A stretch of 64,000 nt of DNA from the NCBI GenBank assembly GCA_900315585.1, contig OMZP01000015.1, positions 56,830 through 120,829 on the forward strand. Reading direction: 5' to 3'. A model generated the notes under the pieces. The model worked only from the letters and a program-made list of their open reading frames with translations. It made no database searches and was not told the origin of the DNA. The stretch's first letter is position 1. Every line of letters starts with the position of its first letter. This DNA is from an uncultured Eubacteriales bacterium (lineage in GTDB: Bacteria > Bacillota > Clostridia > Christensenellales > Aristaeellaceae). Below, one piece after another: positions 8,861 to 16,239 of the stretch. A program made the translations under genes and the position numbers.

Positions 8861-9151
8861 GTCGGATTTGGCCAGTCGCCAAATCCGACTCGAGATGCGC
8901 TTCGCACGCGATATGGCCTACGGCCGTGATATGCGCTCCGCGCACGATATGCGCCGCGGCGCATGAGAAGATCACAATTCATAACTCACGCGTCAGTGCA
9001 TATCGAGCGCGCCAGCGCATATCAAGCGCGCCAGCGCATATCAAGCGCGCCAGCGCATATCGAGTGCGCCAGCGCATATCGAGTGCGCCAGCGCATATCA
9101 AGCGCGCCAGCGCATATCGAGTGCGCCAGTGCATATCGAGCGCCTTAGCGC
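8861..9151. repeat. 19-bp tandem array with an inverted-orientation left part
   Basis: After a stop-adjacent hairpin (8861-8889), inverted units containing GATATGCGC or GATATGGCC occur at about 8907-8960. From 8998 eight units of GCATATCRAGYGCGCCAGC repeat with an exact 19-base period (8998, 9017, 9036, 9055, 9074, 9093, 9112, 9131). The units vary only at the R and Y positions plus terminal changes. A period of 19 runs through all three frames, so it is not a coding repeat. The last unit runs into the 3' end of the SPOR-protein gene. Confidence 0.9.
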
Positions 9152-9933
9152 AATCCCTCCTGCATCCCCCGCTGCCCCACGAAGTTTTCGATCTGGGCGC
9201 AGCGGACCATACCCGAAAGGGAAGCGCCCTGTTCGCCGCTGCCGGACAGGGCCTTTTCCATGTCCGAAAGCGTCTCCAGCCGCCCGATCAGGCCCGCGCA
9301 GAGGGCGTTCTCCGACGCGCCGGGAATGGCGGAGAGGGCGCGGGCCGCCGTGGCGGCCTCCTCCGCCGACACCCCGCAGAGGGTTCGCGCCGCCTCCGGG
9401 CGCAGCTCGCCCCGGTCCAGCTGCAGCGCGATCTCCCCCAGCCGCCGGGTCTCCCGGCGAAGGAGGGCGTCCGCCCCGGCAATGGCGTCGATCTGCGCCT
9501 CCGGCGCGGTGATCCTGAGCTTCACCGGCTCCGCCTCCAGGCAGACCACCCGGGAGGGGATGCCCGCTTCCTCGCTGAGCCGGCGGGCGATGCGGGCGGC
9601 GTCCTGCTCCGACTCATACACCGCGCCCAGCACCGCCCACTCCCCCTCGAGCCGCGTCACATAGCCGCCCGCGCCCCGCCCGCTGTAGGCCGAGGCCGCC
9701 AGCCGCGCCGCCTGGTCGCTGTCGCAGGCCGCCATCTGCACGCACCAGCCCTTCAACCCCTCGAAGGCAATCTCCCGGGTCACCCGCGGGGCCGGGGCCA
9801 TGCTCTCCACCACGTCCGGCCGCCCCGCGTTCAGCGTCAGCACGTACACCACCAGCATCGTCACGCACAGCGCCAGCGCCCAGGCCAGCGCCGTGGGCCG
9901 CTCCCGCCGCACCCGCACCCGCTTCAGATCCAA
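9145..9933 (-). CDS. Membrane-anchored SPOR-domain protein
   Basis: A 262-residue protein. A short basic N-terminus (LKRVRVRRERP) is followed by one membrane segment at about residues 13-32 (ALAWALALCVTMLVVYVLTL). Then comes an extracytoplasmic SPOR-like module starting GWCVQMAACDSDQAARLAA with the strand EGEWAVLGAVYESEQDA. SPOR domains bind denuded peptidoglycan, often at division sites or in spore envelopes. I chose a TTG start at 9933 because GGAGGAGG lies 8 bases upstream and no ATG is in reach before the hydrophobic segment. The C-terminal half is helical and unrecognised. The 3' end touches the 19-bp tandem array. It is divergent from the toxin-antitoxin pair. Confidence 0.7.
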   Translation of the reverse strand: MDLKRVRVRRERPTALAWALALCVTMLVVYVLTLNAGRPDVVESMAPAPRVTREIAFEGLKGWCVQMAACDSDQAARLAASAYSGRGAGGYVTRLEGEWAVLGAVYESEQDAARIARRLSEEAGIPSRVVCLEAEPVKLRITAPEAQIDAIAGADALLRRETRRLGEIALQLDRGELRPEAARTLCGVSAEEAATAARALSAIPGASENALCAGLIGRLETLSDMEKALSGSGEQGASLSGMVRCAQIENFVGQRGMQEGLR

Positions 9934-10005
9934 AAAAGCACCTCCTCCCACGCTGGATAAAGGATATGTGACGCGGCGCGGCGGCATGAATCGCGCGACG
10001 CTGAC

Positions 10006-10034
10006 TTGTAAAACGAGCCAGACGGTGGTATAAT
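10006..10034 (+). promoter_or_regulatory. Promoter of the toxin-antitoxin pair
   Basis: TTGTAA (10006-10011), 17-base spacer, TATAAT (10029-10034), 35 bases before the antitoxin start. Confidence 0.75.
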
Positions 10035-10068
10035 GAAGACAGAAAGACGCTGAAAGGAAGTGACGCGC

Positions 10069-10287
10069 ATGGCCATGCCCGAGACCTATCTGGAAAAATG
10101 GGCCCAGCTGAACCAGGACAACCAGCAGCAAATCGGCCATTTCATCGACTTTCTTCTGGCCCAGCAGCATCGGGAGGCCCTCGCCGGGAAAGCGCGCCAG
10201 CCCTTGAACTACGGCGTTTTCCGCGGCAAGATCAAGGTGCCGGACAGCTTTGACGATCCGATGCCGGAATTCAAGGAGTACATGTGA
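10069..10287 (+). CDS. Antitoxin of a VapBC-type pair (DUF2281-like)
   Basis: A 72-residue protein directly before a PIN-domain gene, with the toxin start overlapping its stop (TGATG). The sequence, YLEKWAQLNQDNQQQIGHF and then a C-terminal tail ending VPDSFDDPMPEFKEYM, matches the layout of DUF2281-type antitoxins. These have a short helical N-terminal part followed by a flexible tail that wraps the toxin. The start at ATG 10069 has AAAGGAAG 8 bases upstream; a GTG nine bases earlier and an ATG six bases later are alternatives. Expected to neutralise the toxin and to repress its own promoter. Confidence 0.82.
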   Translation: MAMPETYLEKWAQLNQDNQQQIGHFIDFLLAQQHREALAGKARQPLNYGVFRGKIKVPDSFDDPMPEFKEYM

Positions 10288-10676
10288 TGGTACTGCTGGA
10301 TACGCACACGCTGCTCTGGGCCCTCGGCAGCCCGGAGAACCTGTCCTCAAACGCCATGGCGGCCCTGGATGCCGACGACCGTTGCGTGAGCATCGCCTCT
10401 CTGTGGGAGATCGCCATCAAGAGCTCCCTGGCCGACCCCAAGCGCAGGCTGGTGCTGGAAACATCCGTCCTGGACATCTCTGAGGAGTGTGAACGGCAGG
10501 GCATCGAGCTGCTGCCCATCACCCCGGAGGACTGCGCGAAGGTGGCAACGCTTCCCCATCATCACGGGGACCCCTTCGACCGGCTCATCGTCGCCCAGGC
10601 GTTGACACGGGGACTAGCCATCGTCACCAGAGACGGCAACATCGGACAATACGAGGGTGTGACTGCCATCTGGTAG
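10287..10676 (+). CDS. PIN-domain ribonuclease toxin, VapC-like
   Basis: A 129-residue PIN-domain protein, presumed Mg2+-dependent endoribonuclease toxin. The acidic active-site set is visible: Asp5 in VLLDTHTLLWAL, Glu41 in SIASLWEIAIKSSL, Asp residues in DPFDRLIVAQA, and Asp in IVTRDGNI. It overlaps the antitoxin by the TGATG arrangement, and AAGGAG at 10272-10277 is the ribosome binding site. The pair resembles chromosomal VapBC/PIN modules of the type II class. The RNA target is unknown. An intrinsic terminator follows. Confidence 0.9.
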   Translation: MVLLDTHTLLWALGSPENLSSNAMAALDADDRCVSIASLWEIAIKSSLADPKRRLVLETSVLDISEECERQGIELLPITPEDCAKVATLPHHHGDPFDRLIVAQALTRGLAIVTRDGNIGQYEGVTAIW

Positions 10677-10684
10677 CATCCAAT

Positions 10685-10713
10685 GACGCGGCTTCGGCCG
10701 CGTCTTTCTCTTT
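10685..10713 (+). terminator. Intrinsic terminator after the toxin gene
   Basis: Perfect GACGCGGC-TTCG-GCCGCGTC stem-loop with TTTCTCTTT after it. Confidence 0.85.
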
Positions 10714-10782
10714 GCCAACTGTGACGCCCATTGGCCTTTTTTATGAGAAAACCTTGTTATTCCCGTCAAAGGGCGGCGGGCG

Positions 10783-10791
10783 TGGTATAAT
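10783..10791 (+). promoter_or_regulatory. Extended -10 promoter of the foldase gene
   Basis: TGGTATAAT (extended -10) 38 bases before the PrsA-like start; no convincing -35 box. Confidence 0.6.
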
Positions 10792-10828
10792 TATTGTGTA
10801 TAAATATTCTACTTCGGGAGGACGACCC

Positions 10829-12331
10829 ATGGCGAACCAAACGGACAACACGCGCCAGGCCCCGCGGGGCAAGCGGCGCAGGAATAACGGGGTGTCGGTG
10901 GCGCTGGTGATCGTGCTGATCATCATGGCGCTGCTGATGGGTGGCCTGGCGGGCTACGCGGTGGCCCGCAAGACAGACCCCCACATCCACGAATTGCAGG
11001 AGAACAAGGACCGGGTGACGGAGCTGGAGAACACGCTGACGCTGATCGGCTATCCGGTGGACGACCCGGACGCCGACCCGGAGCAGTGGCTCTACGAGGC
11101 GAACCTCCAGGAGAACGCCCTGGCGGATCTGGACGGCGGCGATGTCTGGGGCGACGCCGCGGACGAGGACGTGTGGAACGACGCGTCGCTGTTGAGCGGC
11201 GTGCTGCCGGAGGACGGCGAGCCGGTGGTGGTAGCGGAGTTTGACGGCGGCGAGCTGTTGAGCACCGAGGTCATCCCCGCCTACAACGACCAGCTGACCA
11301 CGCTGATCTTCGCCGGCCACGACGCCGACGAGGTGGCCGAGGACACGCTGAACGAGGTGCTCAAGGAGCTGGCGGGCGAAAAGGTGATCGCCGCCCGGGC
11401 GTCCGAGCTGGGCCTGACGGACCTGACGGACGCGGACCTGGAGCAGATCGAGGCCCAGGCCGCCGCGACCTATGAGACCCAGCTGGACGACTACATCGCC
11501 TTCGTGGACGGCGAGGCCGACCGGGACACCGCGGCCCAGCGCCTGTCCGAGGACGGCGGCGTGACCCTGGAGGGCATCACCGAACAGTTGAAGCAGAACT
11601 GGTGGTCCCGGAAGTTCTACGACCACATCGTCGAGGGCGTGACCGTGTCCGACGAGGAGGTGCAGGCCTTCTACGACGCCCTGCTCGCCGCCCAGAAGGA
11701 GACCTTCTCCGCCACGCCGGAGGACTTCGAGTACGCCCACCTCACCGGCGGGGCCATCGCCTGGCGGCCGGAGGGCTATCGGGCCGTGCGGGACATCCTG
11801 ATCCCCTTTGCCAGCGAGGCCGACGCCGAGAAGGCCGAGGACCTGCTGGACGACCTGGAGATGATCGACGAGGACCCGGAGGCCCTGAAGGCCACCCAGG
11901 ACGCGCTGAACGCGCTGTACGCGCCGCTGGAGGCGAAGGCCGCCGAGGCCCAGCAGAAGCTGGCCGACGGCGCGAGCTTTGCCGACCTGATGACCGAGTA
12001 TGGCTGCAGCGAGGCGTTGACCTCCGAGCCGCTGCGCTCCGAGGGCTACTACATCTCCGACGCATCCTTCATCAACTCCGTGGAGTACGTGGAGGGCAGC
12101 ATGATGCTCGAGCAGCCCGGCCAGGTGTCTGCGCCGCTGCGCAGCGCCCAGGGCGTGCACCTGGTGGAGTACATCGGGGACGTGACCCCCGGCGAGGTGC
12201 CGCTTTCAGACATCGACAGCGCCGTGCGCGCCGCCGCCCTGGCCCAGAAGCAGGCCGACTACTACGCCCACGAGCGCGAGGAGCTCCTCTCCGCCGCGAA
12301 CGTGAAGTACTACCCGGAGCGGCTGCACTGA
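10829..12331 (+). CDS. PrsA/SurA-like peptidyl-prolyl isomerase foldase
   Basis: A 500-residue membrane-anchored chaperone. A basic start (GKRRRNNG) is followed by one membrane helix at about residues 24-45 (VALVIVLIIMALLMGGLAGY). A predicted coiled stretch and SurA-N-like helical region follow, with segments EVLKELAGEKVIAARASELG and DEEVQAFYDALLAAQKE. A parvulin-type rotamase domain lies at about 310-465, with RAVRDILIPF and the late SAPLRSAQGVHLVEYIGD signature. Expected to help fold exported proteins outside the membrane. It lacks a lipobox, so it is anchored by the helix and not by a lipid. The start ATG 10829 follows GGGAGGAC. Its own promoter and terminator make it a single-gene unit. 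Confidence 0.87.
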   Translation: MANQTDNTRQAPRGKRRRNNGVSVALVIVLIIMALLMGGLAGYAVARKTDPHIHELQENKDRVTELENTLTLIGYPVDDPDADPEQWLYEANLQENALADLDGGDVWGDAADEDVWNDASLLSGVLPEDGEPVVVAEFDGGELLSTEVIPAYNDQLTTLIFAGHDADEVAEDTLNEVLKELAGEKVIAARASELGLTDLTDADLEQIEAQAAATYETQLDDYIAFVDGEADRDTAAQRLSEDGGVTLEGITEQLKQNWWSRKFYDHIVEGVTVSDEEVQAFYDALLAAQKETFSATPEDFEYAHLTGGAIAWRPEGYRAVRDILIPFASEADAEKAEDLLDDLEMIDEDPEALKATQDALNALYAPLEAKAAEAQQKLADGASFADLMTEYGCSEALTSEPLRSEGYYISDASFINSVEYVEGSMMLEQPGQVSAPLRSAQGVHLVEYIGDVTPGEVPLSDIDSAVRAAALAQKQADYYAHEREELLSAANVKYYPERLH

Positions 12332-12336
12332 GGCAC

Positions 12337-12366
12337 AAAAAGAGGCTCACAAGAGCCTCTTTTTTG
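12337..12366. terminator. Bidirectional terminator
   Basis: AAGAGGCTC-ACAA-GAGCCTCTT stem with T-runs on both strands, placed between the convergent foldase and phosphotransferase genes. Confidence 0.9.
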
Positions 12367-12372
12367 TGTGCC

Positions 12373-13278
12373 TCAACGCCCCTTGAACGCTTCATACCAC
12401 CTGGGAACCACCCGCGCAAACCCCTCGTAATCATCCATCGCCATCCGGCAGCGGCGGGTCATGGCCGCGACATCGGCGGGGCCAAAGGGCTCTGCCCAGG
12501 CGATGGAGAAGAGGGAGGCGTGGGCGACGTACACCGCCAGGGTCTCCCAGAAATCCTCCGGCACATCGTCCCCGAAGTAGGCGTCGATCTGGCCCACGCA
12601 GTAGGGCACGCTCACCTCCCGGCCGAAGCTCTCCAGCTTGTAGAACTCCTCCCAGGGGTCGCCCACCTCCCAGCGGTTGAAGTCGATCACGCCGAGGGTG
12701 CCGTCCGCGCGGTAGATCAGGTTGCCGGGGTGGAAGTCACCGTGCTGGTACACCGGCGGCTGCCGCCAGATGCGGTCGATGTTCTCCCGAACGAAGCGGA
12801 TCACCGGTTCGTCGTCGGGCGCGCGCACCCGGGAGGCCTCATACCGATCCAACTGTGCCAGCTTCCGCGCCCGCTTGGTGGCGGTGGGAAGATCCTCCGC
12901 GTCCAGCGGCAGGCCGTGGATGCGCCGCAGGATGTCCCCCGCAGCCCGACCCAGCCGGTATTGCTCCGCCTCGGAAAGCTCCGGCAGCGCCGCCTCCAGG
13001 TCACGGCCCTCCACCCAGGTAAGCAGCATGTAGACAGCCTTTCCGCCATCGCACAGGCCGAAGTCCACGGGACGGGACATGGCGAAGCCCAGCGTGGCAT
13101 ACTTCGCGATGATCGCATATTCCTTCCGCTTCGCCTCGAGCTTTTCCGCGCCCGACAGGCGCAGGAGCAGCGTCTCCCCCGCTTCCGTCTCCACGCGGTA
13201 CTTCCTGTCGCTGGACCAGCCCTTGTTCACCGGCTCCGCCGACCGCCAGCCCTCGCTGCCCGGAATATCCAGAAACAT
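12373..13278 (-). CDS. Aminoglycoside phosphotransferase (APH) family protein
   Basis: A 301-residue small-molecule kinase-like protein of the APH/choline-kinase fold. The catalytic loop HGDFHPGNLIYR and the metal-binding VIDFNRWEVGDPWEEF are intact. The N-lobe carries a Lys-containing strand (LLLRLSGAEKLEAKRKEY). The start ATG 13278 has GGAGG five bases upstream; an earlier in-frame ATG overlaps that site. Family members phosphorylate antibiotics, homoserine, choline or sugars, and nothing here fixes the substrate. It sits downstream of RepF and the ABC fragment on the same strand. Confidence 0.88.
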   Translation of the reverse strand: MFLDIPGSEGWRSAEPVNKGWSSDRKYRVETEAGETLLLRLSGAEKLEAKRKEYAIIAKYATLGFAMSRPVDFGLCDGGKAVYMLLTWVEGRDLEAALPELSEAEQYRLGRAAGDILRRIHGLPLDAEDLPTATKRARKLAQLDRYEASRVRAPDDEPVIRFVRENIDRIWRQPPVYQHGDFHPGNLIYRADGTLGVIDFNRWEVGDPWEEFYKLESFGREVSVPYCVGQIDAYFGDDVPEDFWETLAVYVAHASLFSIAWAEPFGPADVAAMTRRCRMAMDDYEGFARVVPRWYEAFKGR

Positions 13279-13293
13279 GATTCCCTCCATGAT

Positions 13294-13360
13294 GTGAAAT
13301 GGGGACGGTTCTCATTTCACGTTTTTTCAATATGTGTCAAGAGAACCGTCCCCATTTCAC
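13294..13360. repeat. RepF palindrome, copy 1
   Basis: 67-bp imperfect palindrome: GTGAAATGGGGACGGTTCTC at the left and its exact reverse complement at the right end. It supplies the stop codon of the ABC-ATPase fragment. Confidence 0.92.
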
Positions 13361-13497
13361 GTGATGGTCGTGGTCTTGCCCGCGCCGTTCTTGCCGATGA
13401 GCGCGACGATCTCCCCGCCGTCCAGCGTGAAGGAGAGGTCTGACAGCAGAAAACCATCGTAGGCGACGGTGACGCCGCTGAGTTCCAGCCTTGCCAT
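13357..13497 (-). pseudogene. Truncated ABC transporter ATPase (N-terminal fragment)
   Basis: ATG 13497, preceded by a GGGGGGAGAG ribosome binding site, begins a 46-residue peptide. It starts MARLELSGVTVAYDG and runs to a complete Walker A (IGKNGAGKTT), then stops at a TGA inside the RepF copy at 13294-13360. A normal ABC ATPase continues for about 200 residues with Q-loop, signature motif and Walker B, all absent. RepF palindromes lie on both sides (13294-13360 and 13535-13603). This is best read as a gene remnant cut by repeat insertion or deletion between repeats. It can no longer encode a functional ATPase. Confidence 0.85.
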
Positions 13498-13534
13498 GTT
13501 CTCTCCCCCCTTATCTCATGTGTCCAACGGCAAT

Positions 13535-13603
13535 GTGAAATGGGGACGGTTCTCATTTCACATTTTCGCTTCACATGTGTCAAGAGAACCGTCCCCGTTT
13601 CAC
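13535..13603. repeat. RepF palindrome, copy 2
   Basis: 69-bp palindrome with the same GTGAAATGGGGACGG end as copy 1 and one substitution in its right arm. It ends 5 bases from the 3' end of tsaD. Confidence 0.92.
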
Positions 13604-13608
13604 GTTTT

Positions 13609-14685
13609 CTATCCTTCTATCATTCTGAGCGCCGGCACGGCGTTCAGATCCAGGTCGGCCACCTCCCCGGCCATCAGGCGGTAGAAGGCGGCGGAGCCGA
13701 TCATCACGGCGTTGTCGGTGCAGAGCCCCTTGGGCGGAATATAGACCTTTAATCCGGCCTGCTCGCCCCGGCGGGTGAGCTCGCTCCTCAGCAGCGAATT
13801 GGCGGCCACGCCCCCGGCCACGGCCACCCGCTTCGCGCCGGTGTCCTTCGCGGCCAGCAGGGTCTTGTCCACCAGCAGGTCCACCACGCTCCTGCGGAAG
13901 GAGGCGGCGAAATTGGCCGCGTCGATCTCCACGCCCTGCTGCCTGAGGTGGTGGGCCTGGTTGATGACGGCGGTCTTGAGGCCGGAGAAGGAGAAGTCGT
14001 ACTTCCCCTGAGTGTGGGGGTGCGGGAACCTGTAGGCCGTGTCGTCGCCAGTGTCCGCCAGCTTGTCCAGCAGCGGCCCGCCGGGATAGGGGATGTCCAG
14101 CACCCGCGCCACCTTGTCGAAGGCCTCCCCCGCCGCGTCGTCGGTGGTCTGGCCGATCAGCTCATACTCGCCGTAGCGGGTGACGTTCAGGATGTGGCTG
14201 TGGCCGCCGGAGGCCACCAGGCACACGAAGGGCGGTTCCAGGTCCGGGTGGGCGATGTAGTTGGCGGAGACGTGGCCCTCGATGTGGTTCACCGGGATCA
14301 GCGGCAAATCGCGGGCATAGGCCAGCGCCTTGGCCCAGCTGACGCCGGTGAGCAGCGCGCCCACCAGCCCCGGCCCGTAGGTGACGGCCACGGCATCGAT
14401 GGCGTCCAGGGGAATGTGCGCCTCGGCCAGGGCCGCGTCCAGCAGCGGGTCGATGGCCTCCACGTGCATCCGGCTGGCGATCTCCGGCACCACGCCGCCG
14501 TAGAGGGCGTGGGTGTCGATCTGGCTGGCGATGGCGTTGGCCAGCTGCTCCCGCCCGTTGCGCACCACGGCGATGGCGGTCTCATCACAGCTGGATTCCA
14601 CCGACAGGATCAGTGCTTCTCCCCGAAGTCGAAGGTCTTGGGCCTTTGCGCGGACGCGCGCCGCATAGCTCGATTGTCGTTCCAT
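13609..14685 (-). CDS. tsaD: tRNA N6-adenosine threonylcarbamoyltransferase
   Basis: Transfers the threonylcarbamoyl group to A37 of ANN-decoding tRNAs, with TsaB/TsaE. Recognised from SVESSCDETAIAVV, the metal-binding NHIEGH, the ASGGHSHILNV motif, GEAFDKVARVL and the C-terminal AVAGGVAANSLLR. The ATG at 14685 gives 358 residues and overlaps the preceding membrane-protein gene by 76 bases. Its Shine-Dalgarno (ACGAGG) is modest, and a non-ATG start closer to the SVESSCDE strand is possible because family members usually begin 3-6 residues before it. tsaB and tsaE are not in this window. Confidence 0.95.
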   Translation of the reverse strand: MERQSSYAARVRAKAQDLRLRGEALILSVESSCDETAIAVVRNGREQLANAIASQIDTHALYGGVVPEIASRMHVEAIDPLLDAALAEAHIPLDAIDAVAVTYGPGLVGALLTGVSWAKALAYARDLPLIPVNHIEGHVSANYIAHPDLEPPFVCLVASGGHSHILNVTRYGEYELIGQTTDDAAGEAFDKVARVLDIPYPGGPLLDKLADTGDDTAYRFPHPHTQGKYDFSFSGLKTAVINQAHHLRQQGVEIDAANFAASFRRSVVDLLVDKTLLAAKDTGAKRVAVAGGVAANSLLRSELTRRGEQAGLKVYIPPKGLCTDNAVMIGSAAFYRLMAGEVADLDLNAVPALRMIEG

Positions 14686-15413
14686 TTGTTTGCCTCGTCT
14701 TGCTTGTTTTTCGGCCAGATGAAGGTGATGAGCGTGGCCAGCGCCGGCACGGCGATCACCGCCGCCAGGGACCAGAGGGCGATGCGCAGGCCCAGGGCCA
14801 TGAACATGCTCTGGGGGCAGATGCGGATGAGCAGGTCGGTGGCCGGGTTCAGCAGCCACAGGTCGTTGGTGAACAGCAGCCGGTGGAAGAAGGTGAACGC
14901 GCCGTCGAAGTCGACGGCCGCCCAGACGCCGAACGCGCCCAGGGGGATGAGCAGAATCAGCGGCGAAACCCACGCGGCCAGCCGCGCCTTGCGCCGGTTT
15001 TGCAGAAGATACGCCCCGCCCACGGTCAGCAGGATGGCCCAGGGGATCAGCCGCCCGCGCACCTTTCTCAGCAGCGCAAACAGCTTGAAGCAGTCCTCCA
15101 TGTGGGTCATTTCCTTTGCGTTGAAGGCGGGCCGCGTCTCGCCGAACACCGGCATTTCCACGACGCCCTCGCCCGCATTCAGCGCGGCCCCGTCCCCGGC
15201 GAGGTAGGCGGCCAGCCGCCCGTCCAGGTCCCGCAGGTCGCCGTCCGAGATGCCCGCCCGCGGCAGGATGTCGGCCTTCATCTGCTCGGAATAATACAGG
15301 CCGTCGTCCGTGCCCACGATGTGCAGCGCCGTCAATATCAGTATCAGCATCAGCGCGACCAGGCCCAGAGTGAGGGCGATCGCGCCGAGGGTTCTTCGCT
15401 TGGAATTGGTCAT
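14610..15413 (-). CDS. DUF1461/TIGR01906 family integral membrane protein
   Basis: A 267-residue membrane protein of the TIGR01906 (DUF1461) family. There are four probable helices. The first is near the N-terminus (TLGLVALMLILILTAL), one at about residue 125 follows a long extracytoplasmic loop, and two lie in the C-terminal half (SPLILLIPLGAFGVWAAVDF and LWSLAAVIAVPALATLITFI). The loop carries the family features DGLYYSEQMKADIL and a MTHMEDC segment. Function is not established. The start ATG 15413 has CAGGAG six to seven bases upstream. It overlaps tsaD, so the two are probably one transcript. Confidence 0.85.
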   Translation of the reverse strand: MTNSKRRTLGAIALTLGLVALMLILILTALHIVGTDDGLYYSEQMKADILPRAGISDGDLRDLDGRLAAYLAGDGAALNAGEGVVEMPVFGETRPAFNAKEMTHMEDCFKLFALLRKVRGRLIPWAILLTVGGAYLLQNRRKARLAAWVSPLILLIPLGAFGVWAAVDFDGAFTFFHRLLFTNDLWLLNPATDLLIRICPQSMFMALGLRIALWSLAAVIAVPALATLITFIWPKNKQDEANKWNDNRAMRRASAQRPKTFDFGEKH

Positions 15414-15461
15414 GCGTGGTCTCCTGTCGTTTTGGAACAACTTGTCAAACTGGGATTTGTC

Positions 15462-15983
15462 TTATTCCTTTATGCACTGAATACTGAACTGTCCGCCTTC
15501 CGCTTTCAGAGAAATGATACATAGCCCGGCATCCTTCAAAAGCTGACTAATCGAAGCAGAAGATTGCTTGTCCTGTTTTACAATCCCATAGGAAGTATGG
15601 ATCTTCTTATTGGCGATCTGAATGTCCAGATCAACAACAAAGGGCTCAGGATAAGCGGAGAGGATAGTGCAGTCCCATATGCACATCTTTCCTCCTTCCT
15701 TCAGGACACGGGCGGCTTCACGGATAGCCTTTCTCTGCGTTTCTTTCGTCATGTACATCAGAGTATAGAAAAAAGTCACGTTATCGAACGAACCATCGGA
15801 GAACGATAGCTCCCCTGCGTCCATTAGCATCTTTGTACAGCAGTCCGGCGCCTCGTTTATCTCTTCTTGACAATTATCTATTGCGGTGACTCTGTTGCCG
15901 TACATTTGCCCGATAACAGCTTCGCCGCCTCCACCTATATCAAGGATTGAACCTTTCAGATCGGAATCCAATATAATAACCAT
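15462..15983 (-). CDS. Class I SAM-dependent methyltransferase
   Basis: A 173-residue Rossmann-fold methyltransferase. Motif I is LDIGGGGEAVIGQ at about residues 14-26. The acidic end of strand 2 is AIDNCQEE, motif II is SFSDGSFDNVTFFYTLMYM, and motif III is VLKEGGKMCIWDC. The substrate cannot be told. Base composition is much more AT-rich than its neighbours and codon use differs (many AAA, ATA, TTT codons), which suggests acquisition by transfer. GAGGACAGA precedes ATG 15983. It is followed downstream on the same strand by the DUF1461 gene after a 48-base gap, and a RepA element lies upstream. Confidence 0.82.
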   Translation of the reverse strand: MVIILDSDLKGSILDIGGGGEAVIGQMYGNRVTAIDNCQEEINEAPDCCTKMLMDAGELSFSDGSFDNVTFFYTLMYMTKETQRKAIREAARVLKEGGKMCIWDCTILSAYPEPFVVDLDIQIANKKIHTSYGIVKQDKQSSASISQLLKDAGLCIISLKAEGGQFSIQCIKE

Positions 15984-16030
15984 TCTGTCCTCACAAATCC
16001 CGATTGGTCGACTTGAAGCGGGAATGCCCC

Positions 16031-16194
16031 AAGCCTTCCCCCGTTGGGGAAGGTGGATTGCCGCGAAGCGGCAAGACGGATGAGGTCCTTCCCCGATGGC
16101 GTTGCGCGTTCTTCGCGGCAGAGGCGCGAAGCATTTCGCGAGGGGACCTCATCCGCCCTCTTCGAGGGCACCTTCCCCAAAGGGGAAGGCTTTT
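16031..16194. repeat. RepA element
   Basis: Left arm CCTTCCCCCGTTGGGGAAGG..GACGGATGAGGTC, a GC-rich core hairpin, and right arm GACCTCATCCG..CCTTCCCCAAAGGGGAAGG. A short ATCCCTA-unit tract (about 16208-16237) follows up to the prfB stop. Confidence 0.85.
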
Positions 16195-16239
16195 GGCGCG
16201 TCAGCCGCTATCCCTAATCCCTAATCCCTAATCCCTCTA

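Noticed and set aside
8998..9151. CRISPR-like array
   Set aside because: Units are 19 bases head to tail with no spacers, and no cas genes are near.
13317..13583. 88-codon minus-strand frame over the ABC fragment
   Set aside because: It is a shadow frame of the remnant; the frame with Walker A (13357-13497) is the biological one.
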